A stretch of DNA of 64,000 nt from Streptomyces sp. NK08204 (lineage in GTDB: Bacteria > Actinomycetota > Actinomycetes > Streptomycetales > Streptomycetaceae): the NCBI RefSeq assembly GCF_020400585.1, contig NZ_JAINVF010000009.1:62001-126000 (forward strand). The letters run 5' to 3'. Of the stretch, positions 19,734 through 29,615 are shown in pieces; position 1 is the first letter of the stretch; every line of letters begins with the position of its first letter. Below the pieces are notes generated by a model. That model was given only the letters and a program-made list of their open reading frames with translations, had not been told where the DNA came from and did not search any database. The position numbers were made by a program, and so were the translations under genes.

Positions 19734-21050
19734 TTAGCGCCGGTCAAGAAAACGCGAACGAGCGCCGATCGCGGTCGCCCCGTTGACGCGCGCCGCGCCC
19801 GCGGCGACAGGGGCCCGCTCCTCGCTGTTCCCCGGTTCCGCCTGCTGCACGAGGGCCCCGGCGGCGCGCCGGCGCCTGCGGTAGCGCGGGGGCACGAAGC
19901 GCTGTGCCCACATCGGAGCGCGCGGGGTGAAGCGCGGCAGCAGGAGCAGCACCAGGCCCACCGCGCTGAAGAACACCACCCCGAGAACGATCCACATGGA
20001 CGCCGAGTTGACCGAGTAGGCAAGGGCGCCGAACGCGATCAGGGCCGACCAGAAGTACATGATCAGTACGGCCCGGCTGTGCGAGTGCCCGATCTCCAGC
20101 AGACGGTGGTGCAGATGACCGCGGTCCGCGGCGAACGGCGACTGGCCGCGCCAGGTCCGGCGGGCGATCGCGAGGACCAGGTCCGCCGCGGGGACGGCGA
20201 TGATCGTGAGCGGCAGCAGCAGCGGGATGTACACCGGCACCGTCTGGTGCACCGCCGCCTTCTCCGAACCCGTGAACAGGGCGAGGGCGTCCGGGTCGAC
20301 CTGGCCCGTGATGGAGATCGCACCCGCGGCCAGCACCAGACCGATCAGCATCGAGCCCGAGTCGCCCATGAAGATCCGCGCCGGGTGCATGTTGTGCGGC
20401 AGGAAGCCCAGGCACATGCCCATCAGGATCGCCGCGAACAGCGTCGCCGGGGCCGCGGCCTCGATGCCGTACGAGTACCAGATCCGGTACGAGTACAGGA
20501 AGAACGCCGTCGCCGCGATGCCGACCATGCCCGCCGCGAGGCCGTCCAGGCCGTCCACGAAATTGACCGCGTTGATCGTGATGACGACCAGGGCCACGGT
20601 GAGCAGCGTGCCCTGCCACTGAGTGAGCGCCACATTGCCGACGCCCGGAATCGGTAGCCACAGGATCGTCAGACCCTGCATGACCATCACACCGGCGGCG
20701 ATCATCTGACCGCCCAGCTTGATCAGCGCGTCGATCTCGAACTTGTCGTCCAGGACGCCGATCAGCCAGATCAGGGCCGCTCCGGAGAGCAGCGCCCGCG
20801 GCTCGTTGGACTTCGCGAAGACCTCGTTGAGGTTGGTGAGATGGTCCGCCACCAGCAGGCCCGCGCACAGGCCGAAGAACATGGCGATCCCGCCGAGGCG
20901 CGGAGTGGGTTCCCGGTGCACGTCACGCGCCCGGATCTCCGGCATGGCCCCGGCCACGATCGCGAACTTCCGTACCGGCCCTGTCAGCAGATACGTCACC
21001 GCGGCCGTGATGCAGAGCGTCAGCAGGTATTCACGCACGGGCTTCCCCAC
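19734..21050 (-). CDS. wecA: Undecaprenyl-phosphate GlcNAc-1-phosphate transferase (WecA/MraY family)
   Basis: A 438-residue polytopic membrane enzyme with about ten or eleven helices. Family motifs are present: PTPRLGG near residue 50, the Asp-rich LIGVLDDKFEIDALIK, NAVNFVDGLDGLAAG and the nucleotide-binding RIFMGDSGSM, plus FAADRGHLHHRLLEIGHSHS. It starts wall teichoic acid or glycopolymer synthesis on lipid carrier. The C-terminal 60 residues are a charged, Arg-rich tail. It starts at GTG 21050; a second GTG lies 12 nt on. Confidence 0.93.
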   Translation of the reverse strand: MGKPVREYLLTLCITAAVTYLLTGPVRKFAIVAGAMPEIRARDVHREPTPRLGGIAMFFGLCAGLLVADHLTNLNEVFAKSNEPRALLSGAALIWLIGVLDDKFEIDALIKLGGQMIAAGVMVMQGLTILWLPIPGVGNVALTQWQGTLLTVALVVITINAVNFVDGLDGLAAGMVGIAATAFFLYSYRIWYSYGIEAAAPATLFAAILMGMCLGFLPHNMHPARIFMGDSGSMLIGLVLAAGAISITGQVDPDALALFTGSEKAAVHQTVPVYIPLLLPLTIIAVPAADLVLAIARRTWRGQSPFAADRGHLHHRLLEIGHSHSRAVLIMYFWSALIAFGALAYSVNSASMWIVLGVVFFSAVGLVLLLLPRFTPRAPMWAQRFVPPRYRRRRRAAGALVQQAEPGNSEERAPVAAGAARVNGATAIGARSRFLDRR

Positions 21051-21142
21051 AGGTCTCGCTGGCCATCACAGCCCCACACCCTAGCGAGGGACGCATACGG
21101 ATGAGGACTTCCGGGTAGCGAGGATGGTTGCACACGATGCTG

Positions 21143-22381
21143 TCAGCCGGGATACGGCGGAAACCGACCGGTCAGCTCGCGCACCTCCTCGCGCGTCCCG
21201 GCGGAGTCCGTCTCCGCGCGCAGCACGCGCGCCATCAGCGCTCCGATCTGCTCCATCTCCGGCTCCCCCATGCCCTGTGTGGTCACCGCGGCCGTGCCCA
21301 GCCGCAGCCCGCGGCTGTCTCCGTGCGGCAGCGCACAGCAGTCCATGACCAGCCCGGCGGCAGCGAGCCGGCCGCGCGCGGTACGGCCGTCCACGCCGAG
21401 CGGGGTGGGGTCGGCGGTGATCAGATGGGTGTCCGTGCCGCCGGTGGTGACGGCGAGCCCCTCCGCGGCCAGCCGGGCCGCGAGGACCCTCGCATTGGCG
21501 ACCACCTGATGCGCGTACGCGGCGAACGCCGGCGTCGCCGCCTCGCCGAACGCGACGGCCTTGGCGGCGATGGTGTGCATCTGGGCACCGCCCTGGGTGA
21601 ACGGGAACACGGCCCGGTCGACGCGCCCGGCCAGCTCCGCGCCGCACAGCACCATTCCGCCGCGCGGGCCGCGCAGCACCTTGTGGGTGGTGGCGCACAC
21701 GATGTCGGCGTACGGCACCGGGTTGGGTGCCGCGCCCCCGGCGACGAGGCCGATGGGGTGCGCCGCGTCCGCGATCAGATACGCCCCGACCTCGTCGGCG
21801 ACCTCCCGGAAGAAGGCGTAGTCCATGTGCCGTGGATAGGCGATCGAGCCGCACACGATCGCCTTCGGCCGGTGCGCACGGGCCAGGGTGCGCACCTGGT
21901 CGTGGTCGATGAGCCCGGTCTCCGCGTCCACGCCGTACCCGACGAAGTCGAACCAGCGCCCGGAGAAGTTCGCGGGCGAACCGTGCGTGAGATGACCGCC
22001 GTAGGCCAGGCCGAGGGCGAGCACGGTGTCGCCGGGGCGCAGCAGGGCCGCGTACGCGGCCAGCACGGCCGACGATCCCGAATGCGGCTGCACATTGGCG
22101 TGTTCGGCGCCGAACAGCGCCGTGGCGCGGTCGATCGCGAGCCGCTCGGCGACGTCCACGATCTCGCAGCCTCCGTGGTGCCGGGCGCCCGGATAGCCCT
22201 CCGCGTACTTGTTGGCGAGCGGCGAGCCGAGCGCGGTCAGCACCGCCGGGGAGGTGAAGTTCTCGGCGGCGATCAGCTGGAGCGTCGTCGACTGCCGGCT
22301 CAGCTCGCCGAGCAGGATCTCGGCCAGCTGCGGGTCCTGCCGTCGCAGGACATCGGTCTCGTGGGCAGTGGTGACCGACAT
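21143..22381 (-). CDS. glyA: Serine hydroxymethyltransferase
   Basis: A 412-residue PLP enzyme interconverting serine and glycine with tetrahydrofolate. The PLP-lysine motif is VCATTHKVLRGPRGGMVLCG. NKYAEGYPGARHHGGCE matches the conserved SHMT block, with HH where YY is commoner. GGAG lies 8 nt before ATG 22381. It is located between the phosphatase-like gene and wecA, all on the minus strand. Confidence 0.93.
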   Translation of the reverse strand: MSVTTAHETDVLRRQDPQLAEILLGELSRQSTTLQLIAAENFTSPAVLTALGSPLANKYAEGYPGARHHGGCEIVDVAERLAIDRATALFGAEHANVQPHSGSSAVLAAYAALLRPGDTVLALGLAYGGHLTHGSPANFSGRWFDFVGYGVDAETGLIDHDQVRTLARAHRPKAIVCGSIAYPRHMDYAFFREVADEVGAYLIADAAHPIGLVAGGAAPNPVPYADIVCATTHKVLRGPRGGMVLCGAELAGRVDRAVFPFTQGGAQMHTIAAKAVAFGEAATPAFAAYAHQVVANARVLAARLAAEGLAVTTGGTDTHLITADPTPLGVDGRTARGRLAAAGLVMDCCALPHGDSRGLRLGTAAVTTQGMGEPEMEQIGALMARVLRAETDSAGTREEVRELTGRFPPYPG

Positions 22382-22451
22382 GACGGACTCCGGGCGATCG
22401 ACGGTGACGTATCCCCCAATGTAGGCCCGCACCCACCGCCCCGCGCGGCTG

Positions 22452-23129
22452 TCACGTCCGCGCGGGAACCCCCGTCAACGCCGTCACCACCGGATCCAGC
22501 GCCTCGTGTATCTCGTCGCCGATCGAGCGGAAGAACGGCAGCGGTGCCCCGTACGGGTCGTGCACCTCGTCCGCCTCCGCCGTCGGGGCCAGCAACCAGC
22601 CGCGCAGGGCGGCGGCGGCACGCACCAGGGCGCGGGCGCGCAGGACCACGCCGTCCTCCAGGGGCGGCAGGGTGGCCGGGTCTATCGCCCGGACCAGACG
22701 GGTGAACTCCTTCAGGGTGAAGGTGCGCAGGCCCGCCGAATGGCCCATGGAGATGACCTGGGCGCGGTGGTCGCGGGTGGCCGTGAGGACCAGGTCGGCC
22801 TTGATGACGTGCTCGTCGAGCAGCTCGCGGCCGACGAACCCGGAGGCGTCCGCGCCGAAGTCGGCGAGGACCGCCTCGGCGTTCGCCTCCATGGGCGCGC
22901 CCTCGTGGCCCCAGGTGCCCGCGCTCGTGACGACCAGCCCCCCGCCGAGCACACCGAGCCGCTCCATGAGGAAATGCCGGGTCAGCCGCTCGGTGATCGG
23001 CGAGCGGCACACATTGCCGGTGCTGACGTGGAGGATGTGGAAGGTGTCGCGCGGAAACCCGAACGTCGTCGTCTGCTCCGCCTCGCGTTCCCCGTCGCCT
23101 ATGCCACGCCCCGCTCCAGGGGCCGTCAA
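22452..23129 (-). CDS. Low-molecular-weight protein tyrosine phosphatase-like protein lacking the catalytic Cys
   Basis: A 225-residue protein of the LMW-PTP fold. The P-loop normally reads CxxGNxCRSP; here it is VSTGNVCRSP. The nucleophile position is Ser (codon at 23024-23022) while the rest of the loop, including the Arg, is intact. The Asp-Pro general-acid site is kept in VHDPYGAPL. The start is TTG 23129, overlapping the tsaC stop, with GAGGTGG upstream. Expect no classical phosphatase activity, but perhaps phospho-ligand binding. Confidence 0.8.
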   Translation of the reverse strand: MTAPGAGRGIGDGEREAEQTTTFGFPRDTFHILHVSTGNVCRSPITERLTRHFLMERLGVLGGGLVVTSAGTWGHEGAPMEANAEAVLADFGADASGFVGRELLDEHVIKADLVLTATRDHRAQVISMGHSAGLRTFTLKEFTRLVRAIDPATLPPLEDGVVLRARALVRAAAALRGWLLAPTAEADEVHDPYGAPLPFFRSIGDEIHEALDPVVTALTGVPART

Positions 23130-23773
23130 TTCGCCACCTCGAGGTCGGGTACGACCTTCCGCAGCTCGTCCGGGGAGATGGCGCCCTCGCGCAGCAGCAG
23201 CGGCACCTCGCCGGAGACGTCCACGATGGACGACGGCACGTTGCCGGGGGTGGGGCCGCCGTCGAGGTAGACGGAGACGGAGTCGCCGAGCATCGTCTGG
23301 GCCGCGTCGCAGTCCTCCGGCGCCGGGTGCCCGGTGAGGTTCGCGGAGGAGACCGCCATCGGGCCGACCTCCGTGAGCAGTTCGATGGCGACGGGGTGGA
23401 GCGGCATGCGGACGGCCACCGTGCCCCGTGTGTCACCCAGGTCCCACTGCAGGGACGGCTGGTGCTTGGCGACCAGCGTCAGCGCGCCCGGCCAGAACGC
23501 GTCGACCAGGTCCCAGGCCAGCTCGGAGAAGTTCGTGACGAGGCCGTGCAGGGTGTTCGGGGAGCCGATGAGAACGGGGGTGGGCATGTTGCGGCCCCGG
23601 CCCTTGGCGGCGAGCAGGTCGGCGACGGCGTCCCCGGAGAACGCGTCGGCGCCGATGCCGTACACGGTGTCGGTCGGCAGCACCACCAGCTCGCCCCGGC
23701 GGACGGCGGACGCGGCTTCGCGCAGACCCGTCGCGCGGTCGGTCGCGTCGTTGGTGTCGTATCGCCGTGCCAT
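23126..23773 (-). CDS. tsaC: L-threonylcarbamoyladenylate synthase (Sua5/YwlC/TsaC)
   Basis: A 215-residue YrdC-fold enzyme making threonylcarbamoyl-AMP for the t6A37 tRNA modification. LVVLPTDTVYGIGADAF is the family N-terminal motif, PTPVLIGS the binding loop, and MAVSSANLTGHPAP the conserved core. It lies between prmC and the phosphatase-like gene, a common actinobacterial order. Confidence 0.95.
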   Translation of the reverse strand: MARRYDTNDATDRATGLREAASAVRRGELVVLPTDTVYGIGADAFSGDAVADLLAAKGRGRNMPTPVLIGSPNTLHGLVTNFSELAWDLVDAFWPGALTLVAKHQPSLQWDLGDTRGTVAVRMPLHPVAIELLTEVGPMAVSSANLTGHPAPEDCDAAQTMLGDSVSVYLDGGPTPGNVPSSIVDVSGEVPLLLREGAISPDELRKVVPDLEVAN

Positions 23774-23823
23774 CTAGCGGGCCTCCTCGTACACGTACTG
23801 CGGGGTGGAAGTCTCGAAGGTGC

Positions 23824-24669
23824 TCACGGCAGCGCCTTGCGCGCGGTCGCGAACCGGGGACGGTTGTTGAGGTCGGGGTGGTCGGCCGCGTCGGCCCAGC
23901 CCCGCTCCTCGGTGAAGATCCAGGGCACCTGGCCGCCCTGCGTGTCGGCGTGCTCGATGACGACGACGCCGCCGGGGCGCAGCAGCCGGTGCGCGGTGCG
24001 TTCCAGGCCCCGGATGAGGTCGAGGCCGTCCTCGCCGGAGAACAGTGCCAGCTCGGGGTCGTAGTCACGGGCCTCAGGGGCGACGTACTCCCACTCGGTG
24101 AGCGGGATGTACGGGGGGTTGGAGATGACCAGGTCGACCTGGCCGTCGAGGTCCGGGAAGGCCGTCAGGGCATTGCCCTGACGCAGGTCGACCCTGGAGC
24201 CCTCCATGTTCTTGCGGGTCCACACCAGGGCGTCCTCGGACAGCTCCACGGCATGCACCCGCGAGCGCGGGACCTCCTGTGCGAGGGCGAGCGCGATGGC
24301 GCCCGAACCGGTGCACAGGTCCACGATGCAGGGCTCCACCACGTCCATGGCGCGCACGGCGTCTATGGCCCAACCGACCACGGACTCGGTCTCCGGCCGG
24401 GGCACGAACACCCCCGGCCCGACCTGCAGCTCCAGGTAGCGGAAGTACGCCCGGCCGGTGATGTGCTGCAGCGGCTCGCGCTGCTCACGGCGGGCGATGA
24501 CCTCCCAGTACCGGGCGTCGAAGTCCGCATCCTTCACGGAGTGCAGTTCGCCGCGCTTGACCCCGTGCACGAACGCGGCCAGCTCCTCCGCGTCGGTGCG
24601 CGGCGAGGGCACGCCGGCGTCGGCCAGCCGCTGGGTGGCCTGGGCCACCTCCGCGAGCAGCAGGTTCAC
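23824..24669 (-). CDS. prmC: Release factor glutamine methyltransferase
   Basis: A 281-residue SAM-dependent enzyme that N5-methylates the Gln of the GGQ motif in release factors. The SAM site is VDLCTGSGAIALALA and the catalytic NPPY is in LVISNPPYIPLTEWEY. It starts at GTG 24669 with GGAGGAC at 7 nt. It follows its substrate's gene, prfA. Confidence 0.96.
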   Translation of the reverse strand: MNLLLAEVAQATQRLADAGVPSPRTDAEELAAFVHGVKRGELHSVKDADFDARYWEVIARREQREPLQHITGRAYFRYLELQVGPGVFVPRPETESVVGWAIDAVRAMDVVEPCIVDLCTGSGAIALALAQEVPRSRVHAVELSEDALVWTRKNMEGSRVDLRQGNALTAFPDLDGQVDLVISNPPYIPLTEWEYVAPEARDYDPELALFSGEDGLDLIRGLERTAHRLLRPGGVVVIEHADTQGGQVPWIFTEERGWADAADHPDLNNRPRFATARKALP

Positions 24670-24726
24670 GCGAGTCCTCCGTGTCGTACTCGTACTCGTA
24701 CTTGTGGTCGTACGTGCGTACGTGTC

Positions 24727-25794
<1,068 letters not shown>

Positions 25795-25835
25795 CTTGGG
25801 CTCCTGTACTGCGGTGTGGGGAAGGGCGGGCGACC

Positions 25836-25886
25836 AAAAACGCCGGTCCCGGGCACACCCCGGCGGGGCGTGACCGTGGACCGGCG
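25836..25886 (-). terminator. Terminator between rpmE and prfA
   Basis: CGCCGGTCC (25841-25849) and GGACCGGCG (25878-25886) are perfect inverted arms. Read on the minus strand, the hairpin is followed by T5 (25840-25836). It lies right after the rpmE stop, so rpmE is mostly transcribed alone, with prfA partly from its own promoter. Confidence 0.75.
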
Positions 25887-25898
25887 AAATGGGGCTCG

Positions 25899-26123
25899 CT
25901 ACTTCTTGGAGCCGGCGGCAGCCTTGCCGAAGCGGGCCTCGAAGCGGGCCACACGGCCACCGGTGTCGAGGATCTTCTGCTTGCCCGTGTAGAACGGGTG
26001 GCACTCGGAGCAGACCTCGGCCCGGATGGTGCCGGACTCGATGGTGCTGCGGGTGGTGAACGACGCGCCGCAGGTGCAGCTGACCTGCGTCTCGACGTAC
26101 GCGGGGTGGATGTCGCGCTTCAA
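25899..26123 (-). CDS. rpmE: 50S ribosomal protein L31 (zinc-binding form)
   Basis: A 74-residue L31. CTC near residues 16-18 and CSEC near 38-41 are the four zinc-ligand cysteines, so this is the C+ form. The start codon is TTG (26123-26121) with AGGAGA upstream; the sequence MKRDIHPAY fits the family's N-terminus exactly. Confidence 0.95.
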   Translation of the reverse strand: MKRDIHPAYVETQVSCTCGASFTTRSTIESGTIRAEVCSECHPFYTGKQKILDTGGRVARFEARFGKAAAGSKK

Positions 26124-26220
26124 GGTGTCTCCTAGGTTTCGGGAGGGCGCCGGGTCGCCGCCGCGGGATGCGGGAGCGTGAACCGGAGCCGACGTACCAG
26201 TCTGCCAGGACTGGAGCCAT

Positions 26221-26320
26221 CCCCCAAAACCGGGGGTGCTGCTGTTCTATTCCGCGGGGTGTTCCCAGGGGTCCCGGGGTGTTCCCAGGGGTCCCGGGGT
26301 GTTCCCAGGGGTCCCGGAGC
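26221..26320. repeat. Three 20-bp tandem repeats and a hairpin
   Basis: The unit GTTCCCAGGGGTCCCGGGGT occurs at 26261-26280 and 26281-26300, with a third copy altered at its last bases (26301-26320). Just before, CCCCC-AAAACC-GGGGG at 26221-26236 forms a hairpin. The array lies between the LCP gene stop and rpmE. Confidence 0.8.
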
Positions 26321-26343
26321 GGGCGCAGGGGGCCCGCCGGGGC

Positions 26344-27471
26344 TCAGGGAGCCACCACGCCCCCGGCCTCGCCCGTCGCCGTGCCCTTCGTGGCCGCCTT
26401 CGGGATCGGGCGGTCGTGCTTCAGGGCGTCCCACACCAGCCGGTCCTTCGCCTGCTGCGGGAGGACACGGTTGAGGTCGGCCGCGTCGTAGCGGACCGGC
26501 ATCGTGACCATGCTCATGTGGGACGAGCCGATGCCCTTGAGGCCGTTCACGAAGTCGGCGAGGGAGTTGACCGTGCCGAGGTCGGAGTCGGTGGTGACGG
26601 CCTTGGTGGCGGTGTCGGCGAGGTCGTACAGCTTCTTCGGGTTGCCGAGCAGGCCGACGTGCTCGACCCGGCTGATCAGCGCCTTGACGAAGGCCTGCTG
26701 GAGCTGGATGCGGCCCAGGTCGGAGCCGTCGCCGACGCCGTGCCGGGTGCGGACCAGGCCGAGGGCCTGCCGACCGTCCAGGGTGTGGGGGCCGGCCTCG
26801 AGGCGCAGATGGCTCTGCGGGTCGTCGATGTTCCTGGTCGTGGTGACCTCGACCCCGCCGAGGTCGTCGATGAGCTTCTGGAAGCCGGCGAAGTCGACCT
26901 CCAGGTAGTGGTCCATGCGGATTGCGGTCATCGTCTCGACGGTCTTGACCGCGCAGGCGGCACCGCCGGTGGAGTACGCGGAGTTGAACATCACGGCGGT
27001 CGCGGCCGGGTGCGTCGTGCCGTGGGAGTCGGTGCACGCGGGGCGGTCGATCAGGGTGTCCCGCGGGATGGAGACCACGCCGGCCCTCTTGTGGCCCCGG
27101 TAGACGTGGATGATCATCGCCGTGTCGGAACGGGCGCTGCCGACGTCGGCACCGCCGCCGAGTTTCCTGTTGCTGCCGGAACGCGAGTCCGAGCCGAGGA
27201 CCAGGATGTTCTCGGAACCGTTGTCGATCTTCGTGGGCCGGCCGCTGCCGAGGACCTGGTCGAAGTCGATGCTGGTGATGTTGCCGTTGAGCTTGAAGTA
27301 GAGGTATCCGGCGCCGGTACCGCCCAGGACGACGATGCCCGCGGCCGTCCAGGCCACGGCGAGCAGGGCCTTGCGGCGTGTGCTGCGGGCCTTGCGGCGC
27401 CGTCCCCTGCCGCCGGAGCCGGTCCCGGCCGGCTCCGGTGTGCCGGGCTGCGACGTGCTCTCGGCGGACAC
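26344..27471 (-). CDS. LytR-CpsA-Psr (LCP) family cell-envelope protein
   Basis: A 375-residue protein. It has a basic cytosolic N-terminus (GRGRRRKARSTRRK), one membrane helix (about residues 36-60) and then the LCP domain: NILVLGSDSRSGSN, SDTAMIIHVYRGHKRAGVVS, IPRDTLIDRP and DGRQALGLVRTRHGVGDGSD. LCP enzymes move lipid-linked glycopolymers such as teichoic acids to peptidoglycan. It starts at GTG 27471 with GAGGAG at 6 nt. It fits functionally with wecA nearby. Confidence 0.93.
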   Translation of the reverse strand: MSAESTSQPGTPEPAGTGSGGRGRRRKARSTRRKALLAVAWTAAGIVVLGGTGAGYLYFKLNGNITSIDFDQVLGSGRPTKIDNGSENILVLGSDSRSGSNRKLGGGADVGSARSDTAMIIHVYRGHKRAGVVSIPRDTLIDRPACTDSHGTTHPAATAVMFNSAYSTGGAACAVKTVETMTAIRMDHYLEVDFAGFQKLIDDLGGVEVTTTRNIDDPQSHLRLEAGPHTLDGRQALGLVRTRHGVGDGSDLGRIQLQQAFVKALISRVEHVGLLGNPKKLYDLADTATKAVTTDSDLGTVNSLADFVNGLKGIGSSHMSMVTMPVRYDAADLNRVLPQQAKDRLVWDALKHDRPIPKAATKGTATGEAGGVVAP

Positions 27472-27595
27472 CTCACTCCTCGTGGGTCTCGTCCCGTCCG
27501 GTTACCCCCTGCGGTGAGAATCAGGCACGGTCATCACCGCTCCATCGTCGCCCCACCGGGCCGGGCGGGAGAACTCGGGACAGGGTTGCCCGACG

Positions 27596-27630
27596 CACCG
27601 TGCCCACCGCGTACAGCGGTGGGCACGGTG
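27596..27630 (-). terminator. Strong hairpin terminator of the secreted peptidase gene
   Basis: CACCGTGCCCACCGC-GTACA-GCGGTGGGCACGGTG is a perfect 15-bp stem with a 5-nt loop, 44 nt after the peptidase stop. Confidence 0.8.
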
Positions 27631-27673
27631 TGTGACGGGCCGGTCCGGGCGAGCCGGAGCTCACCTGCGGTTC

Positions 27674-29491
27674 TCAGCCCCAGAGGTCGTACTGCTGGAA
27701 ACCGGTGCCGACCGAGATCCGTGAGGCGAAGATCTCGCTGGTCGCCTTCCCGGTGCCCGGGTAGAGGTAGAGGGTGCCGCCGGGGGTGCGGGCCAGGAAG
27801 TCGGCCTTCCCGTCACCGGTCACGTCGCCGACCGCGTCGAAGGCGTTGTAGCCGGTCCAGGCGCTGCGCACCTTGATCCGGGAGGCGAAGGCGCCGCTGC
27901 CGGACTTGCCGGTGCCCTTGTACAGGTAGACGTCGCCGGTGCTGGCCTGGCGGGCGATCAGGTCGGCCCTGCCGTCGCCGGTGAAGTCGCCGTGGCCGCG
28001 CACGCTGTTGTACTGGAGCCAGCCGGTGCCGACCGAGACGCGCGAGCCGAAGGTGCCGTTGGCGTTGCCCGGGTAGAGCCACATGGTGCCGCCGGAGTCG
28101 ACGGAGAGCAGGTCGGGCTTGTAGTCGCCGGTGAGGTCACCGGGGACGATGATCCGCTTGCGGGTGCCCCAGCCGCCGAAGATCTTCGTCGAGGCCCAGG
28201 AGCCGTCGGTGCGGGCGCTGTTGAGCACGAAGTGGTCCCAGTACACGTCTCCGGTGGAGCTGACCCGGTAGATGAAGTCCTGGTACCCGTCCCGGTTGAG
28301 GTCGGTGGTGAGGACCGTGTTGACGCCGCCCCAGTCGCCCAGGGAGATCCGGGAGCCGAACGAGGTCCCCTTGGAGTCCTTCTCGTAGCCCGTCTTCGTG
28401 GAGGCGTTGCGCACGAAGAGGTCGGCCTTGCCGTCGTAGTAGCTCAGGTTGCCGTCGTCGATCTGCGGGTAGGCGGCGCCGACGTACGTGGTCACCTTCG
28501 AGAAGACGCTGTAGGCGCCCTTCGTCACGCAGTCCTGGACACCCCAGGAGACGACGCCGACGATCCGTTTCGCGCCGGAGGAGTCCTTGACCACCAGCGG
28601 GCCGCCGGAGTCGCCGTTGCAGGCGGTGGTGGTGCCGCTGTCGCTGCCGCTGGCGGGGTTGCCCGCGCACACCATGTGGCCCTTGAGGAACTCGGTGCCG
28701 TAGTAGCCGGAGCAGGTGGTGTCCGACTGGATGGGCAGCGTGGCCGTCTTCAGGGTCTGGGAGATGTCCTGGCTGGTGGAGCTGGTGCGGCCCCAGCCGT
28801 AGAGCGTGGCGCTGGTGCCGGCGGCGTAGGAGGCCGTGTCGCCGGACGTGGTCATGCGGATCGGCGTGGCCTTGACCGGGACGTCCAGGGTGAGGACGGC
28901 GATGTCGTTGTCGATGGTCGTCGCGTTGTACGACGGGTGGCTCCACTGGCGCAGCACACCGGTGGCCTGGCCGCCGTGCAGGTCCGTGGTGCCGGTGGAG
29001 TCGGTGGTGGGCAGCTGGTCGGTGCCGGTGACGACGGCGCCGTTCTTGCTCCAGCTGAAGCCCTTGACGCAGTGCGAGGCGGTGAGGATCTTCGTCGGCG
29101 AGACGACCGAGCCGCCGCAGAAGAAACCGATGTCGTCACTGGTGTCGCTGGTGCCCCTGTCGTCGTAGTACCAGAGCTGGGCCATCCAGGGCGCCGAGGA
29201 GATCGTGGTCTCGCTGCCACCGATGATCTTCGGTGAGACGGCGCCGCTGCTGGTGGTGGTCTGGTCGGACGTACCGGTGCCGGAGGCGCCTGCGATGCGC
29301 TGCTCCAGGGTGGCCTGGGACGGCTGGGTGACGGCGGGCTTGGTGGTCGGGGTGGGCGGTGCGGTGCTCGCACTCGCGGACGTCGTCATGACAGCGGCGG
29401 TCACGGCGGCGGCGATGCCGGCGGCGGCGAAAGGCAGCGCGACACGTATCCGGCGTCTGTGCCGCCCGCTGCCGGGCATGGGCTTGGACAA
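27674..29491 (-). CDS. Secreted S1-family serine peptidase with C-terminal FG-GAP repeats
   Basis: A 605-residue exported protein. A Tat/Sec-like signal (HRRRIRVALPFAAAGIAAAV) is followed by a Thr-rich propeptide. The trypsin-fold domain starts at IIGGSETT (about residue 89). The triad is H140 (LTASHC), D196 (DNDIAVL) and S295 (NGDSGGPL). Residue T289 sits at the trypsin-189 position, so Arg/Lys specificity is not expected. Residues about 350-605 carry FG-GAP/VCBS units (DLNRDGYQDF, DLTGDYKPDL, DFTGDGRADL, DVTGDGKADF), likely a calcium-binding propeller. The start is TTG 29491, or ATG 29479. Confidence 0.9.
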   Translation of the reverse strand: MSKPMPGSGRHRRRIRVALPFAAAGIAAAVTAAVMTTSASASTAPPTPTTKPAVTQPSQATLEQRIAGASGTGTSDQTTTSSGAVSPKIIGGSETTISSAPWMAQLWYYDDRGTSDTSDDIGFFCGGSVVSPTKILTASHCVKGFSWSKNGAVVTGTDQLPTTDSTGTTDLHGGQATGVLRQWSHPSYNATTIDNDIAVLTLDVPVKATPIRMTTSGDTASYAAGTSATLYGWGRTSSTSQDISQTLKTATLPIQSDTTCSGYYGTEFLKGHMVCAGNPASGSDSGTTTACNGDSGGPLVVKDSSGAKRIVGVVSWGVQDCVTKGAYSVFSKVTTYVGAAYPQIDDGNLSYYDGKADLFVRNASTKTGYEKDSKGTSFGSRISLGDWGGVNTVLTTDLNRDGYQDFIYRVSSTGDVYWDHFVLNSARTDGSWASTKIFGGWGTRKRIIVPGDLTGDYKPDLLSVDSGGTMWLYPGNANGTFGSRVSVGTGWLQYNSVRGHGDFTGDGRADLIARQASTGDVYLYKGTGKSGSGAFASRIKVRSAWTGYNAFDAVGDVTGDGKADFLARTPGGTLYLYPGTGKATSEIFASRISVGTGFQQYDLWG

Positions 29492-29560
29492 GGAGGTCCC
29501 CCCCAGAAGGCGATGAGTGGACGTGGACGCGCGAGGCGTCCACTCCCCTCAGCGCCAAAA

Positions 29561-29595
29561 GGCCGCCCCCCGTCACTGATGGACGAGGGGCGGCC
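29561..29595 (-). terminator. Terminator of rho
   Basis: GGCCGCCCC (29561-29569) and GGGGCGGCC (29587-29595) are perfect arms. On the minus strand the hairpin is followed by TTTT. It lies 20 nt after the rho stop. Confidence 0.8.
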
Positions 29596-29615
29596 CTGTG
29601 GTCGGGAAGGAACCG

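Noticed and set aside
26261..26320. Tandem 20-bp repeats considered as a CRISPR array
   Set aside because: The copies are contiguous with no unique spacers, and no cas genes are present.
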